Positions 11,861-22,305 of a stretch of DNA of 64,000 bases are shown in pieces. The notes under the pieces are model-generated. The model ran no database searches and had not been told where the DNA came from. It was given only the letters and a program-made list of their open reading frames with translations. A program made the translations under genes and the position numbers. Source of the stretch: Alopecurus myosuroides (lineage: Eukaryota > Streptophyta > Magnoliopsida > Poales > Poaceae); contig CM054059.1 of assembly GCA_028641055.1 (NCBI GenBank), forward strand, positions 437,312,515-437,376,514. The letters run 5' to 3'. Position 1 is the stretch's first letter, and each line of letters opens with the position of its first letter.

Positions 11861-12149
11861 AATCCCATCCCTAGTCTACTTGCTCTATACCGTAAGAGTA
11901 CAAAGACGAAGAATAAACCTAGTGCGGAACAGGAGACTTAAATATGAAGCATTACGAAATTCAGATAGACTACAGGGGCATTACAACTTGCATAAATTTC
12001 TTGCAAATGGGATCTCCTTGCAGAGTGTTGACGAGAACATCATGAGCTGCTTATCAGAGGTGTCATCCTAAAGATCTCCTGGACATCCCTCCGCGGCGGC
12101 GGTTGCTTTTTAAGCCAACAACGGTGGGTGCTTTTTATTATTTAAGGCT

Positions 12150-12430
12150 CTGGCGACAGAATAGGGGAGAAGAGAGGGCGATGAGCAGCAGTGCCGTACC
12201 TATGCTGGACGCTGGAGTACTTCTCTCCTGTCCCGCTCCTCGTTGCACGTACCTACAGAGAGATGTGAGATTGATAGGCACGACACAACGAGTAGGGAGA
12301 GAGGACGGGGATAGGGGAGGGTGATGGACGGCAGCACCGTACCTGAGCCTGTCGCCAGAGGCTCCGATTGTGGTCTCCTTTATCCTCTGCTTGGTGGAGA
12401 GGAGTACCTGCAGAGAGAAGACCCATGTGA
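12150..12430. repeat. Degenerate direct duplication in GC-rich DNA
   Basis: A block GGGGAGAAGAGAGGGCGATG...GCAGTGCCGTACCT (about 12165-12200) recurs as GGGGATAGGGGAGGGTGATG...GCAGCACCGTACCT (about 12308-12345). In both copies a CCTACAGAGAGA or CCTGCAGAGAGA motif follows further on. The segment has 5'-UTR or promoter-like composition; no ORF is supported. Confidence 0.4.
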
Positions 12431-13104
12431 GAGACGGTGGGGAGGGCTTGGGGCGGAGAACGTCAGGGCGGGAGGGCCGCAGCTCCGTCGCCTCACCGAA
12501 GGAGGAGGAGGAGAGAGTCAGGAGAGCGGCCTATATGCTATATTCTCAAGATTGTCACGCTCCCTTCGTCAGCAGGCGAGAAAATCTCGCCGGATAGGGA
12601 GGGGATCGAGCTCGGTTCGCTCGCCCACCATGGGTCAAACAACAAATCAATGTGGCCACAAATCAGTGCGCCCATTAAGGTGCAGATGGAGATTTATTAC
12701 CAAAAAAAGGAAAATGACCGATGCTTGACGAAAGGACAGGCAGAATGCGTGGGAGGCCTAAGAAGGAACCCAATTCTTCTTTTAGATAGGAGAGAAAGCC
12801 CCTTTCTCAATTTTTTTTTACCTACCTCAACTCTTCTTCTGCAAATAAAACTGGAGCAATCGCGTTCCAACTCCACAAGCCCGTCAATATATCCGTGTAT
12901 GCGGTGGTTGTTAGCCAAAGTGTTGCCTTCTTCCGCAAGGACCCTCCTTGACAAGAAAACCGGATTCTTAATAACGAGGAAGAAAGGTCAATTGAAATAA
13001 ACCAAGTGGTCGACTATGGGGCCGTCAGCCCGTCCGTCACAAACTCTGCCTTGCGGTGGCCGTTTGTGGAAACAACTTGAAATTGTTCACGTTTGTTCCT
13101 CTTA

Positions 13105-13944
13105 GAGCATCTTCAGCAGACACCGTAAAAATTGGACCCGTATAACGCGTTTACAGTTTGAGCTTTTCCGTTTTTAGGGACTGAAAACCGTTAGGGCAGA
13201 ACAGACGCCGTAAATTAGACTGTAAAATTGAATATTCTCTAGAGTCTCCTTCTTCCTACCAACACCAAATACATTCCTCGATCCACTTCGACAAATTAGC
13301 CATCTCTGTGACCAAATCCAATCTCAGCGCTTCGTTCTTAAGCAAATTAAACTGGATAGCTAACCTCGCCCATCGTCATTACCGTATTCTGATAGAACGA
13401 AGTCCGGCACATGCTCATGGCAACCTAGCTGGTCAAACCCATCATGCGGTGGTGTTCTAGCTAGCAAACAATAGATCTGGCACATAACAGCCTATATGTG
13501 GTAAAAGTAGAGATAGATATATGGATTGGGATGGAGAGAGAGGCAGCACGCTGCTACCTACGGCGGCTCGTGCGTGAGCAGGCACGGCTAAGTGGAGGGG
13601 CAAGGCGCTGGGATCGATACGGACCAGCAGCAACCTGGACGGCTTTGAGGAGTGCGTGTCGTTTTTCACCACCGAACGACAGTGTACAATTTTACCCGTG
13701 CGTCGAGAAATTGATGGCTGGAGGGGGGACAAGGCAGAGAATTCCGGCCAGTTCTTGGTCTGTATATTGGTCTCCAAACGGTATATATAGGTAGGTGTGG
13801 CTTTTTATTTCCAGTGGCCAACAAAACGTTTACAGGTCCGTAAATTTTTGCGGTGTCTGTTCTGGACAAAGTAATGGTATGGAACCGTAAACCTACCGAA
13901 ATTTTGCAGGTGCCGGAGGGATGCGGTGTCTGCTAGAGATGCTC
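13105..13944. mobile_element. PIF/Harbinger-type non-autonomous element with TTA target duplication
   Basis: GAGCATCTTCAGCAGACACC begins at 13105 and the inverted counterpart (reading GAGCATCTCTAGCAGACACC on the minus strand) ends at 13944. Both flanks carry TTA (13102-13104 and 13945-13947). Length is 840 bp. No transposase is present; short frames inside have no family motifs. The termini share GAGCATCT and GCAGACACCG, close to the other Harbinger-like ends in this window. Confidence 0.82.
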
Positions 13945-14138
13945 TTACTCTGGAAATTGAGTATCACGGCCGCTACTACTGTTAGCTTCTATGTAAATAA
14001 GGTGTTTTTTTCCTTTCTGGATTTCAGTTTGAAAAATGTATTTCAGAAAGGATTTTAAACCAGCAGCGGGTGTTTTGGCACTCGGAAGTACATGCTTGTT
14101 TTCAAATATCAAAAATTGAACAAGAAAATCCACACGTA

Positions 14139-14152
14139 AATCTCTTCATTCT
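14139..14152. repeat. Left target-site duplication of the L1 LINE
   Basis: AATCTCTTCATTCT occurs here and again at 21385-21398, exactly flanking the minus-strand LINE. The match extends to 17 bp with one mismatch (GT[A/C]AATC...). Confidence 0.9.
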
Positions 14153-14266
14153 CTAAGGATACGTCCTGGAAGACGTATCGGATTCAAGGAAGAAATGGCC
14201 GAGGCCAGTTACAACACGTTAGGCACAGACGCCCAGAGCGCAACCCACTGACTACACTCTAACGGA

Positions 14267-17200
14267 TTACTCGCCAAACCTCCACCTCTCTACCTGATGA
14301 AGAGTACCTCGGAAAACACTGGCGGCACGCCACAAGGTTGATTTTGCCTCGATCATCCTGAGCACCCTCTCAGCTGAAGGTTGGAGCCCCTCGAACACCA
14401 CTCCGTTGCGGTGTCTCCACAGACACCAACAAACTAGGGTAACCGCAGTCCAAAGATCCTTGCGGTCAGCCCAACCCTCCGTGCGAGCCGACAACCATAC
14501 TGTGACTCCATCGAACTGATCTGGAATCAACTCAGCCAGCCCCCACCTGCCGAGCAGCACGGTCCACACCTGTCTGGCCAGGACACACCCCAACAAAAGG
14601 CGGTCGATGTTTTCTGTGTGCTATTCGCAAAAGGGGCAGGCCGCTGGATGTGGCAGCCCGCGGCGGCTCAGTCTATCAGCCGTCCAACATCTGTTCCGTA
14701 GCGCCAGCCACATGAAAAAATTGCATTTGTTTGGCGCCCGCGAGCGCCAGATCTGATGTGTACCAGCAAGGCCCTCCGACCCCGCAAACAGTGCCCTATA
14801 AGCCGATCTGACTGAGAAACCATGGTTGGCCTCCCAGTTCCACTTGAGAACATCTTCCACACCCTCAACGAGGGTAAAATCTGCCACCAGATCTGCCAGG
14901 GTCAGTAGTTCCCCGTAATTCTTGCTCATTCAGGTTAGGGGGCACATCATCCAACCACCAGCCAGCCAGGCCTTCTCTAACCCGGCGGCTACCACGAGCA
15001 CTCCTTGGGATTTTCTTCAAAAGGGTTGGGGCGATATCCTTTATTCTACCTTGGGCCAGCCATCTGTCCATGCAGAAGAGCGTGGTGGCACCGTTGCCAA
15101 CCACCGAAGAGGTCGCGGCCTCGTACAGATGTTCAACCGTTTTGGGGACTTGGATGTTAAACTCATTCCACGGCTTTGAGGCGTCTGTCCTGCTCAGCCA
15201 AAGCCAACGTGTTCTAGGTGCCTGATTCAGCAGTCGAAGATTCGGGATACCTAGCCCCCCAGGTGCCTAGGTATGCAGACCCTTTGCCACGCCACCAAGC
15301 ATTGACCTCCACGTACGTCTTTCCTTCCTTTCCACAGAAAACCCCTCATGATTTTCTCAATGTCTGCAATAGTCTTGGCTGGCAGGTCTAGGGACATCAT
15401 GGAAAAAACTGAGACAACTGCGAGAGTGGTTTTGACTAACTCCAATCTTCTGCCCTTGTTCAAAAGATTTGCCTGCCAACCTGGCAAACGCCCCGCCACA
15501 CTCTCCACAATGTACTGAAGCTGCGCCGCTGTGAGCTTTCTGAGTGACAGCGGCAACCCAAGGTATCTCAAAGGAAATGGTAAGACATGGCATTGAAACT
15601 CTTGTGCTACCAACTCTGCTTCCACATCTCCACATCTGATCAAGTGCGCCGAGCATTTCTCGAGATCCACACGTAGCCCTGATGCCTCGCCAAACACCTC
15701 TAGAATCCTCGACAAGACTCTAAAATCCTGGACCGTCGGCCTCACGAAGGTAACCACATCATCCGCGTAGATCGAAGTCCCGTGTCTCAAACCCCTCTGG
15801 GATAACCTAGCGAGAACTCCGCAAGACGTGGCCTTCTAAATCATGAGGTGGAGAACTTCCATGACCAATATGAATAATTGCGGTAAGAGCGGATCACCAT
15901 GTCTGAGCCCACGCCTGTTGAAAATCTTCGCACCTGGACACCCGTTCAGCAGCACCCTCGTAGAGGCTGAGGACAGCAGAGCACAAATGATGGCGATCAA
16001 ACCGCTTCCGAAACCCAACTTTCTCAAAACCTCGACCAGGAAAGACCAGCTGACGGTGTCAAAAGCCTTTGAGATGTCCAGTTTCAGCAAGACCGCGGGG
16101 GTGGATAGGCTATGCAACTTCCGCGCTGTTTCTCTGACTGTCATGAAGTTGTCGTGAATGCAACGTCCACGCACGAATGCACTCTGGTCCCCACGAGTTG
16201 TGGCAGCACCGGTGCAATCCGGCAAGCCAGAACCTTAGCCACGAGTTTCGCAAAGCAGTGAATGAGACTGATGGGTCTGAAATCTGTGAGCTCCTCGGCC
16301 CCCGGCCTCTTAGGTAACAGCGTGATGAATGCCTGGTTTAGAGCCCCAAAGCCTCTCAAGTCCCTTTTATCTAGAGATTTAAAGGCAGCCATGATGTCCC
16401 CTTTAATGATGCTCCAACAAGCCACAAAGAATCTGTTGGTGAAACCGTCCGGTCCCGGGCATTTGTCCAAAGGCATCCCTCTTATAACGGTCCACACTTC
16501 CTCCTCAGTGAATTCCTCGTCCAGATTACTAAGCTCCAACGAGGGGAGGTCCAAGAAATCCAGGTCCACGGAGAACTGCCTCTCCTCATCCACTCCTAGG
16601 ATACCATTGAAGAACTCATCCGCAGCCTCCACCTTGTCTGCGTGCTCCGATTGCCTCACTCCTCCAACTAGCAAATGCTCGATAAAGTTTTGCCTCCTGC
16701 GGTGGCTAGCTCGGGAATGAAAAAAACTTGTGCAAGCATCCCCCTCTCGAATCCACAGGATCCTCGCCCTTTGCCTCGCCAGGGACCTTTCTAGCGAAGC
16801 AAGCCCCAACAGTTTTCCCTTCAGCAGCCTCCTTAGGGCTCGCTCCTCCAACGAGAGAGCCCTTGGCTCCATGGCCACGTCCAACCGCAGGATTACCTCA
16901 TTTGCCACCAGAATCTGCATCTTGATGTTACCGATGAATTTACTAGTTCCAACTGGCCAGCCACCTCGCAGTTTCCCTGAACTTCTTATCCAGCAACTTG
17001 AAAGGATTAGCCTCATGCTCCACAGAGGTCCACGCTTCCTGGACCACGTCCAGGAAGCCATCCACTTTTTCCCAGAACGATTGGAAGTGGAATCTACGTC
17101 CATACTGCAGGTTTGGGGCAAGGCTTAGGATTAGGGTGCAATGGTCTGAAGGGCCCGACGACCCTGCAGAGAGAAAAGGATCCGGGAACTCCTCCTCCCA

Positions 17201-18303
17201 ATCCACTGTCGAGAACACCCTGTCCAGATGTTCCAAAGTAGGCTGTTGTTGCTCATTGGACCACGTAAATCTCCTCCCATTTAAGTAGACATCCTTTAGC
17301 TCCAGCGCCGAAAGGGTGCGACAAAAACGACCCATAAGTGGTCTATTCAAGGCTCCCTAGTTCTTATCCGCTTGGTCCGTGATGAGGTTAAAATCACCGG
17401 CCACCACCCAGGGGCCGGCATGTAAATCTCTGATGTCACGCAACTCCTGCAGAAAATCCCTCTTTTCCTCCACGCCCCGAGGGCCATAGACCCCTGTGAA
17501 CCACCAATCCTGCTGTCCCGTGATGGAGATGCTCGCTGTCAAAGCGTTCCTCGAGAGGTGTGGGTTTGAGACTGTCACATGTGCGGATTGCCAGGAGAGC
17601 ATGATGCCACCCCTAGTTCCACTGGGATAGTCACGGCAGACGTTACCTGGGGTAACTTACTTTGGGGCAAATCGACTCTGGTGTTTGGGAGAGGGTTTAG
17701 CTCAAGGGAAATCATGTTATCAGGTGATCTGGTAGCTCGGGCTGCAATGTCGCCGAGTTTCCGATCTAGGGTTGCAACTATTAGCTCTCGTGTCACAAAA
17801 ATAATCGAATATCGGGTAAAACTCTCTCCGTTCTCTGTCCCAGGAGCCGGTTTATATATTACCCGGCTCTCTGGCTTCCTATACAAGACATACCCGGAAT
17901 TCTATCCGGAAACCGCACATAACCCTAAGTTTCCTAATCGTGACCCCCAAGGTACGAATTACAAGACCTACGTTCTCCCTTGGGTCTTCTAGAAACTTCT
18001 TCTCCTTGGGCCGGGTCTTGTGCGATTCACTTCGGGTCGAGTTTCACCTAGGCATGAACCTACCGGGTTACCATCCCCCCATCAGGCCGGCAGGAAGAAG
18101 AACTCATCAAATGCTGGCCCTAAACATTCCCGCACAATCTGCAGGGTAACCACTTCTAGCTGCGTTTCCTGCAAGCACACCACTCTAGCGCCTATGTTGG
18201 CTAAGGTCTGGAAAACCGCAGCTCTACGGGCTACCGAGTTTAGTCCACGCGCATTGCAAATGGCAAAAACCACGTTAAAGTTCAACATGTTTGGAAGGAA
18301 CAA
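14267..18303 (-). pseudogene. L1 ORF2 (endonuclease-reverse transcriptase), disrupted
   Basis: The order from the 5' side begins with the endonuclease start (18082-18303: ICNARGLN, VCLQET). After the inserted segment, endonuclease continues at 17357-17602 (WWFTGVYGPRG, WVVAGDFN) and 16943-17350 (FTWSNEQQQPTLEHLDRVF, SDHCTLIL). The RT amino region is at 16141-17121 (KCPGPDGFTNRFF, LTDFRPISL), the palm at 15836-16225 (QSAFVRGRCIHDNF, LKLDISKAFD) and YADD at 15758-15769 within 15251-15790. The zf-RVT follows (14621-14929, VRSAYRALF), then a C-terminal tail (14267-14596). In-frame stops lie near 17357, 15836 and 14620, and frameshifts near 17000, 16200 and 14900-15250. Catalytic motifs remain recognisable but no enzyme can be made. 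Confidence 0.92.
17623..18084 (-). mobile_element. Probable solo LTR inserted in L1 ORF2
   Basis: The endonuclease reading is interrupted between FFFLPA and GTRGGIMLSW by 462 bp. On the minus strand the segment begins TGATGGGGGGATGG and ends CTATCCCA, giving TG...CA termini. It has a TATATAA box (about 17854-17861 on +) and no coding capacity, as expected for an LTR left after recombination. No clean 5-bp target duplication is visible, so the class is inferred. Confidence 0.55.
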
Positions 18304-18339
18304 GATACACTCAGAAACACATTGTCAGAATAAGGTCAA

Positions 18340-21260
18340 CAACCACGCCCTAAACTAGGCACTCCACTGGTAAGTCCTCTGCCGCCGGTAGGGCCTCAGG
18401 CTGCCAACCAAACAAACTCAGAACCACGTCAATGTGAGCCTGCGACAAGGGCCGGGCGAACAATTCTAGGTACGCATTGAGCGCCTCATCCCCAATCACT
18501 TCTCCTTCTCTCGCAATGCCCAAACGACGGATCCGTTCCTTTTGCTGCCTACAGATTGGCGATCCAGCCGCGAACTTCCCTTTGTGCCTGTTGCTGCGAC
18601 GAACAAGGCCTGTGAAGATCCTCTTCGATCGACACCTCTTGTAGGGCCTACGGAGAACAGGGGAGATGGGCTTAACACAGGCTGCGTCAAAGCTCCCCTC
18701 ATGCCCACCACGTTGGGCATCCCCCTAGCTCTCGGTCGCTCCATCTTGCTGCCTCGAGATCGGACTCACCCTCGGAACAGTCAGTGTCTGGGTCAGCTCC
18801 ACGCACCTGTCAGCGTCACATACCGCCGAGTCGGTTGGTGATAGGGGCACTGGGAAACAGTCGAGGACTGAGGTGGGCGAGTCTGTCTGGTGGGCTCCGG
18901 TCGAGTCCCAGACAGCATCCACATGGGACAGAGAGTCCTTAGAGCAGACAGGAGAGAGTAAGCCCGGTGAGTCTAGCAGCGTAGCCTCTTGCTGTCTAGC
19001 CACAATCAACCACTTTTGGACCGGTGACCAGTCAACAACAACCGGCTCAACGTTTGATTTTTTTTGAACCAAACCTTCCAGGCTACCCACGGGTTCAACC
19101 ACCCCTCCAACTGTGAGATCCACCAAATCGGTACACTATTCTGGCAAAGGTGCAGCGACATACCCCTTTGTTTTTGCTTTAGCAGGAGAGGACAAGTGAC
19201 CTGGCCCCACCGGCCCAACCGCACACTGCGCCCCTGCGCCACCTTCCACTCCCCTATTGGCCGCAGCCACACACTCGCGCGGAGCGGTCCGCACATGCAG
19301 CCCGGCCACCAACGGCTGGTCCAACCTGACGAGCAGCAGGCCCCGCGACAGGAGGGAAGCTTCCAAAACCATAGGGTCCCACCGCTCACTTTCCACACTG
19401 TCACCCCTCCACGCGTCCAACGCCGGTTCACCAGTCCACGATCGCACGGAAAAAAAGCCTCCAACCTCTGGCCCTGCATGCTCTGCCGGCCCCACCACAC
19501 CTCTCGCAACCGTGCCTTCCAACGGCCAGGGGGCCACCTCCTTCGGGCAGCCGAAAGCGGCACGACGCCAATGCTCGCCACTGCCGGCGGCCCGCCCCTC
19601 CTGGCGCGGCGCGGCATCCCTGGGGTCCCTCGGCCGGAAGCGCCTCGGCGGATCCCTCTCCACAGCACGGCCCCCACCGGAGCCCATGCCACCCACACTG
19701 TTTCCGCCGTCATCTCCATCCCGAACGGCGGTGCACGCCGGCGACGGACCGGTAACGTCCTCCGAACGCACCAACGAAACCATGACCTCGTACTTCAGCA
19801 TGGCCTTCTCCTCCGGGATCACCGCGTCCGCCGGGAGAACCAGAGCCTCACCTTCCCCCTCGGTAGCCCCGGGCTCCTCTATCCAGAGCTCCGCTTCCCT
19901 GGCACCCTCTCGAGCTCGTCGGTCCAGGAGAAGACCTTGAGGCGCCGCATATCTTTCATGCTCGCCGACTCCGCACCCAGGCGCTCCACCCAAGCAGAGG
20001 ACCCGAGGATGAGCCTCGCCGTCGAGTTGTACCATGCGTGAGCCGGGACTCCGGTGATCTCCACCGAGACGCGGTAGCGGAGACGACGGTGCTCAGCCTG
20101 CAACTGCCTGTTCCACGGCGCGAAACGCAGCGAGAATCCCGCGCCCTCCACGCCGTCCGCATTCAGCACCTCGTCGCGCACGCGGCGACTCGAGAAAACC
20201 AGGAGGTAATCCGCCGGCCAGTGCCAATGAACGGAGAAGTTGTCGCCTGCCCTTGGGACCTTCTCGACCACGGCCGCCGCCACCTCTTCCAACGCGACCT
20301 TCTCCTTGTCGCTCAAGATGAAGGCAACCAAGCTCCGGCGGAGGACGTGCTCCGCCCGCGAGATCTCCGCCGAGCGCGGCAAAAACACCCGATCGCACCC
20401 ACGCGCCTCCGCATCCTGCAGACGCATCGCCACGCGCGGCGGGGACGGTGAAGACATCGGCGGGAACTCGACGGGATCGGGCCTCCAACGCCCCTCTCTC
20501 CCCACGCCGCCATCCAGGGCAGCTCCACATCGCGCGCCATCACCCGTCGTCGAGCGCGCGAGCTCCAGGCGGCCACGCGCCGGCTGAGCGACCTGCGAGG
20601 CCGCAGAGGCGACTTCCTCACGCGACAGTGTAGGGGGCAGACGCGCGCCCAGCCGTTCCCGCATCGGCGTGGCCCTCGCCGGAGGTGCGTCCGTGGCGCG
20701 AGCTCCCAGACGATCGCGGAGGTCCACCGGCGGCGCCCTCCCGTGCGGGCAATCCGTAGCGTGATGGCCTTTCTCCTTGCACTTGAGGCACCTCGTCGGC
20801 CCCGTGCACTCTCTTTAGATAAGTCCTGGCTCGGTGCAGTTGAAACAGCAACCGGCCAGGTCCTTGGGGAGATCAGCACGGATGTGCAGCGCCGGCGACT
20901 GGCGCCGCCTCTTCTGGCCCCCGCCGCCTCCGCCCCCATGCAGCCACGGCCGCGGCCCCGGTTGCGGCGAGCGAGCCCTCCGCTGCGCTACCGGCCGCGC
21001 CAGAGCATTGCCGCCCAAGCCGCCAGGCGGAGGAGCCTCCCTGGACAGGACTTGCATAGGGAAGGAGCGCGCACCGGCGAAGGCAGCGGCGGCGACCCGC
21101 TTCGTAGGACTTCGCAGTAGGAGCGCATCGAGTTCCCCTCTTCGTCGTCGGAGTAGTCGCTCCATCTCCTCGAACCAGACGGCGAGCCCATGGCCAGAGC
21201 ACCGAGGGGAGGGGAGGAGGAGGGAGAGGTGGGTGGCCGCCAGGGTCGGGTGACCACCGG
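18340..21260 (-). pseudogene. L1 ORF1 (DUF4283-like, CCHC zinc knuckle), frameshifted
   Basis: Minus-strand frames give an Arg/Pro/Ser-rich N-terminus (from about 21257) and a zinc-knuckle region reading CFNCTEPGLI, stop, then TRCLKCKEKGHHATDCPHG (about 20745-20870). A DUF4283-like domain follows (19879-20727: VFLPRSAEISRAEHVLRRSL, WHWPADYLLVF, FAPWNRQLQAEHRRLRYRVS). Next is a long low-complexity acidic/Pro-rich part (19006-20035). The C-terminal ALNAYLELFARPLSQAHIDV block lies near 18420-18490. Plant L1 ORF1 proteins bind LINE RNA and shepherd it in the ribonucleoprotein. Frame changes near 19900 and 19100 and several stops make this a pseudogene. Confidence 0.85.
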
Positions 21261-21384
21261 CCCGGGCTAGCTGGACGCCGCCGCCGGAGTGGCAGACGGC
21301 GGTGGGTTGGGGGCTCTAACACGCTCAGGCTCTCCGCTCCCATACACTTTAAATATGTAGTCGATCAATCGGTGATATTATGTC

Positions 21385-21398
21385 AATCTCTTCATTCT
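21385..21398. repeat. Right target-site duplication of the L1 LINE
   Basis: AATCTCTTCATTCT, identical to 14139-14152, marks the 5' side of the minus-strand LINE. Confidence 0.9.
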
Positions 21399-21477
21399 AT
21401 CTGCTCGTGAAGTTGTTCCACGAAAAATTGATATTTTCTGTATCGTGTGTAGAAAGACAAAATTCAATGTTAAAAAA

Positions 21478-21690
21478 AGGCATTTTACAAACACTTTGAA
21501 AATTGCTTCAAAAAATCAATTTTTACCGGCACTGTCTAAAAATGCCTCAAAAGATTGGATTATTGCAGGAACTTTTGAAAAGTGCCCCTAAAAATCGTAT
21601 TTTTATAGCCACTTTCAATAAACGACCCTAAATATCGGTTTATTGCAGACATTTTTAAAAATTGCCCCTAAAATATTTTTTAGTACTAGG
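21478..21690. repeat. Degenerate minisatellite, period about 40 bp
   Basis: Five diverged units share the pattern TTATTGCAG(G)-AC-TTTT-AAAA-TGCCCCTAAA-ATC. Anchors lie near 21479, 21529, 21566, 21608 and 21646. Confidence 0.55.
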
Positions 21691-21973
21691 TATTTTGGAG
21701 AAATGTCTCTGACGATGACTGTGGAGTCAGGGTTGCTTGCTAGTTTCTCTAGAAGCCCTCGTGCCGATGCCCTCCAGGATCATGCGTTCGTCCGACGGCT
21801 CCAGCCAAACAACAAATTCCCACGAGCTGGAGACCATCTCTAGTTTTTCTTTTCTTTTGAGACCATCACTAGTTGGTGCACGCTGCGCGGAAATTAATTG
21901 CATCACAGCTGATGTCACTCGCAAGTCGCAACGCAGCACCGCCGCAAAGGAGATAGACGTCTCTCTTTCTGTA

Positions 21974-22096
21974 CTCCCTCCGTCTCAAACTAAGGGTCAC
22001 AAAGTTTAAAAAAATTGGATGTATTTAACACTAAATTATATCTACATACAAGCATTTTTATCAAATTTTGCGATAATTAATTTGAGACGGTGGGAG
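21974..22096. mobile_element. Stowaway-type MITE upstream of the P450
   Basis: CTCCCTCCGTCTCAAA at 21974 and TTTGAGACGGTGGGAG ending at 22096 are inverted repeats, with TA duplications at 21972-21973 and 22097-22098. Length is 123 bp, AT-rich, non-coding. It lies about 75 bp upstream of the P450 TATA box, inside its proximal promoter. Confidence 0.9.
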
Positions 22097-22132
22097 TAAT
22101 TTTTCCTAGGCGCGCGGGCAGCAACCCAAAAT

Positions 22133-22235
22133 GTACACGAGGACCAATTGTCAAAGCGCAGCCACAAACCCGTATAAATATCGCCCTCGTCGTCCCGAGT
22201 CTCACACTGCAGAACCGACAGCAGGTGGCTGAAAT
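22133..22235 (+). promoter_or_regulatory. Proximal promoter and 5' UTR of the P450 gene
   Basis: A CCAAT motif (22144-22148) and a TATAAATA box (22173-22180) lie about 130 bp before the start codon, with transcription expected near 22200-22210. The whole block is repeated at 24455-24591 downstream of the gene. Compared with that copy, this one lacks about 35 bp between two CAGAA repeats in the leader. Confidence 0.7.
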
Positions 22236-22305
22236 TTTCTCCGCCACCACCGTACATTCAGAGTCCCCGCTGACCTTGATCAGCAATCAATCCCAACTGA
22301 TCACC

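Larger units (their letters stand above)
9245..13000 (-). mobile_element. Probable Helitron, 3' terminus at 9245, body to the right
   Basis: On the minus strand the sequence near 9245-9273 reads CCCGTAGCAAAGCACGGG, then CATTTTG, then CTAG, followed by a host T. A short GC hairpin a few bases before a CTRR terminus followed by T is the Helitron 3' signature. The element therefore extends to higher coordinates. No convincing 5' TC end was located, so the right limit is a guess. The body (9.3-12.1 kb) is AT-rich with spliced-gene-like patches on the minus strand, none identified, and no Rep/helicase ORF is seen, implying a non-autonomous copy. Confidence 0.5.
14153..21384 (-). mobile_element. 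Near full-length plant L1 LINE (ORF1 + ORF2), inactivated
   Basis: About 7.2 kb lies between two copies of a 14-bp direct repeat. On the minus strand it contains a GC-rich 5' region, ORF1 with a DUF4283-like domain and CCHC knuckle, then ORF2 with endonuclease, RT and zf-RVT. The 3' end has a GATACGTCTTCCAGGACGTA hairpin just before the duplication; similar short hairpins close many plant L1s. No poly(A) tail remains. Numerous stops and frameshifts, plus an inserted LTR-like segment at 17623-18084, show it is dead. The duplication and complete ORF order indicate an original full-length insertion by target-primed reverse transcription. Confidence 0.93.

Noticed and set aside
12437..13000. A 187-codon + frame
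   Set aside because: Composition is like a GC-rich 5' region; no motif, no splice-consistent structure.
19064..20041. A 325-codon + strand frame, one of the longest in the window
   Set aside because: It is antisense to the L1 ORF1 low-complexity region; high GC suppresses stops on both strands. No domain is seen.
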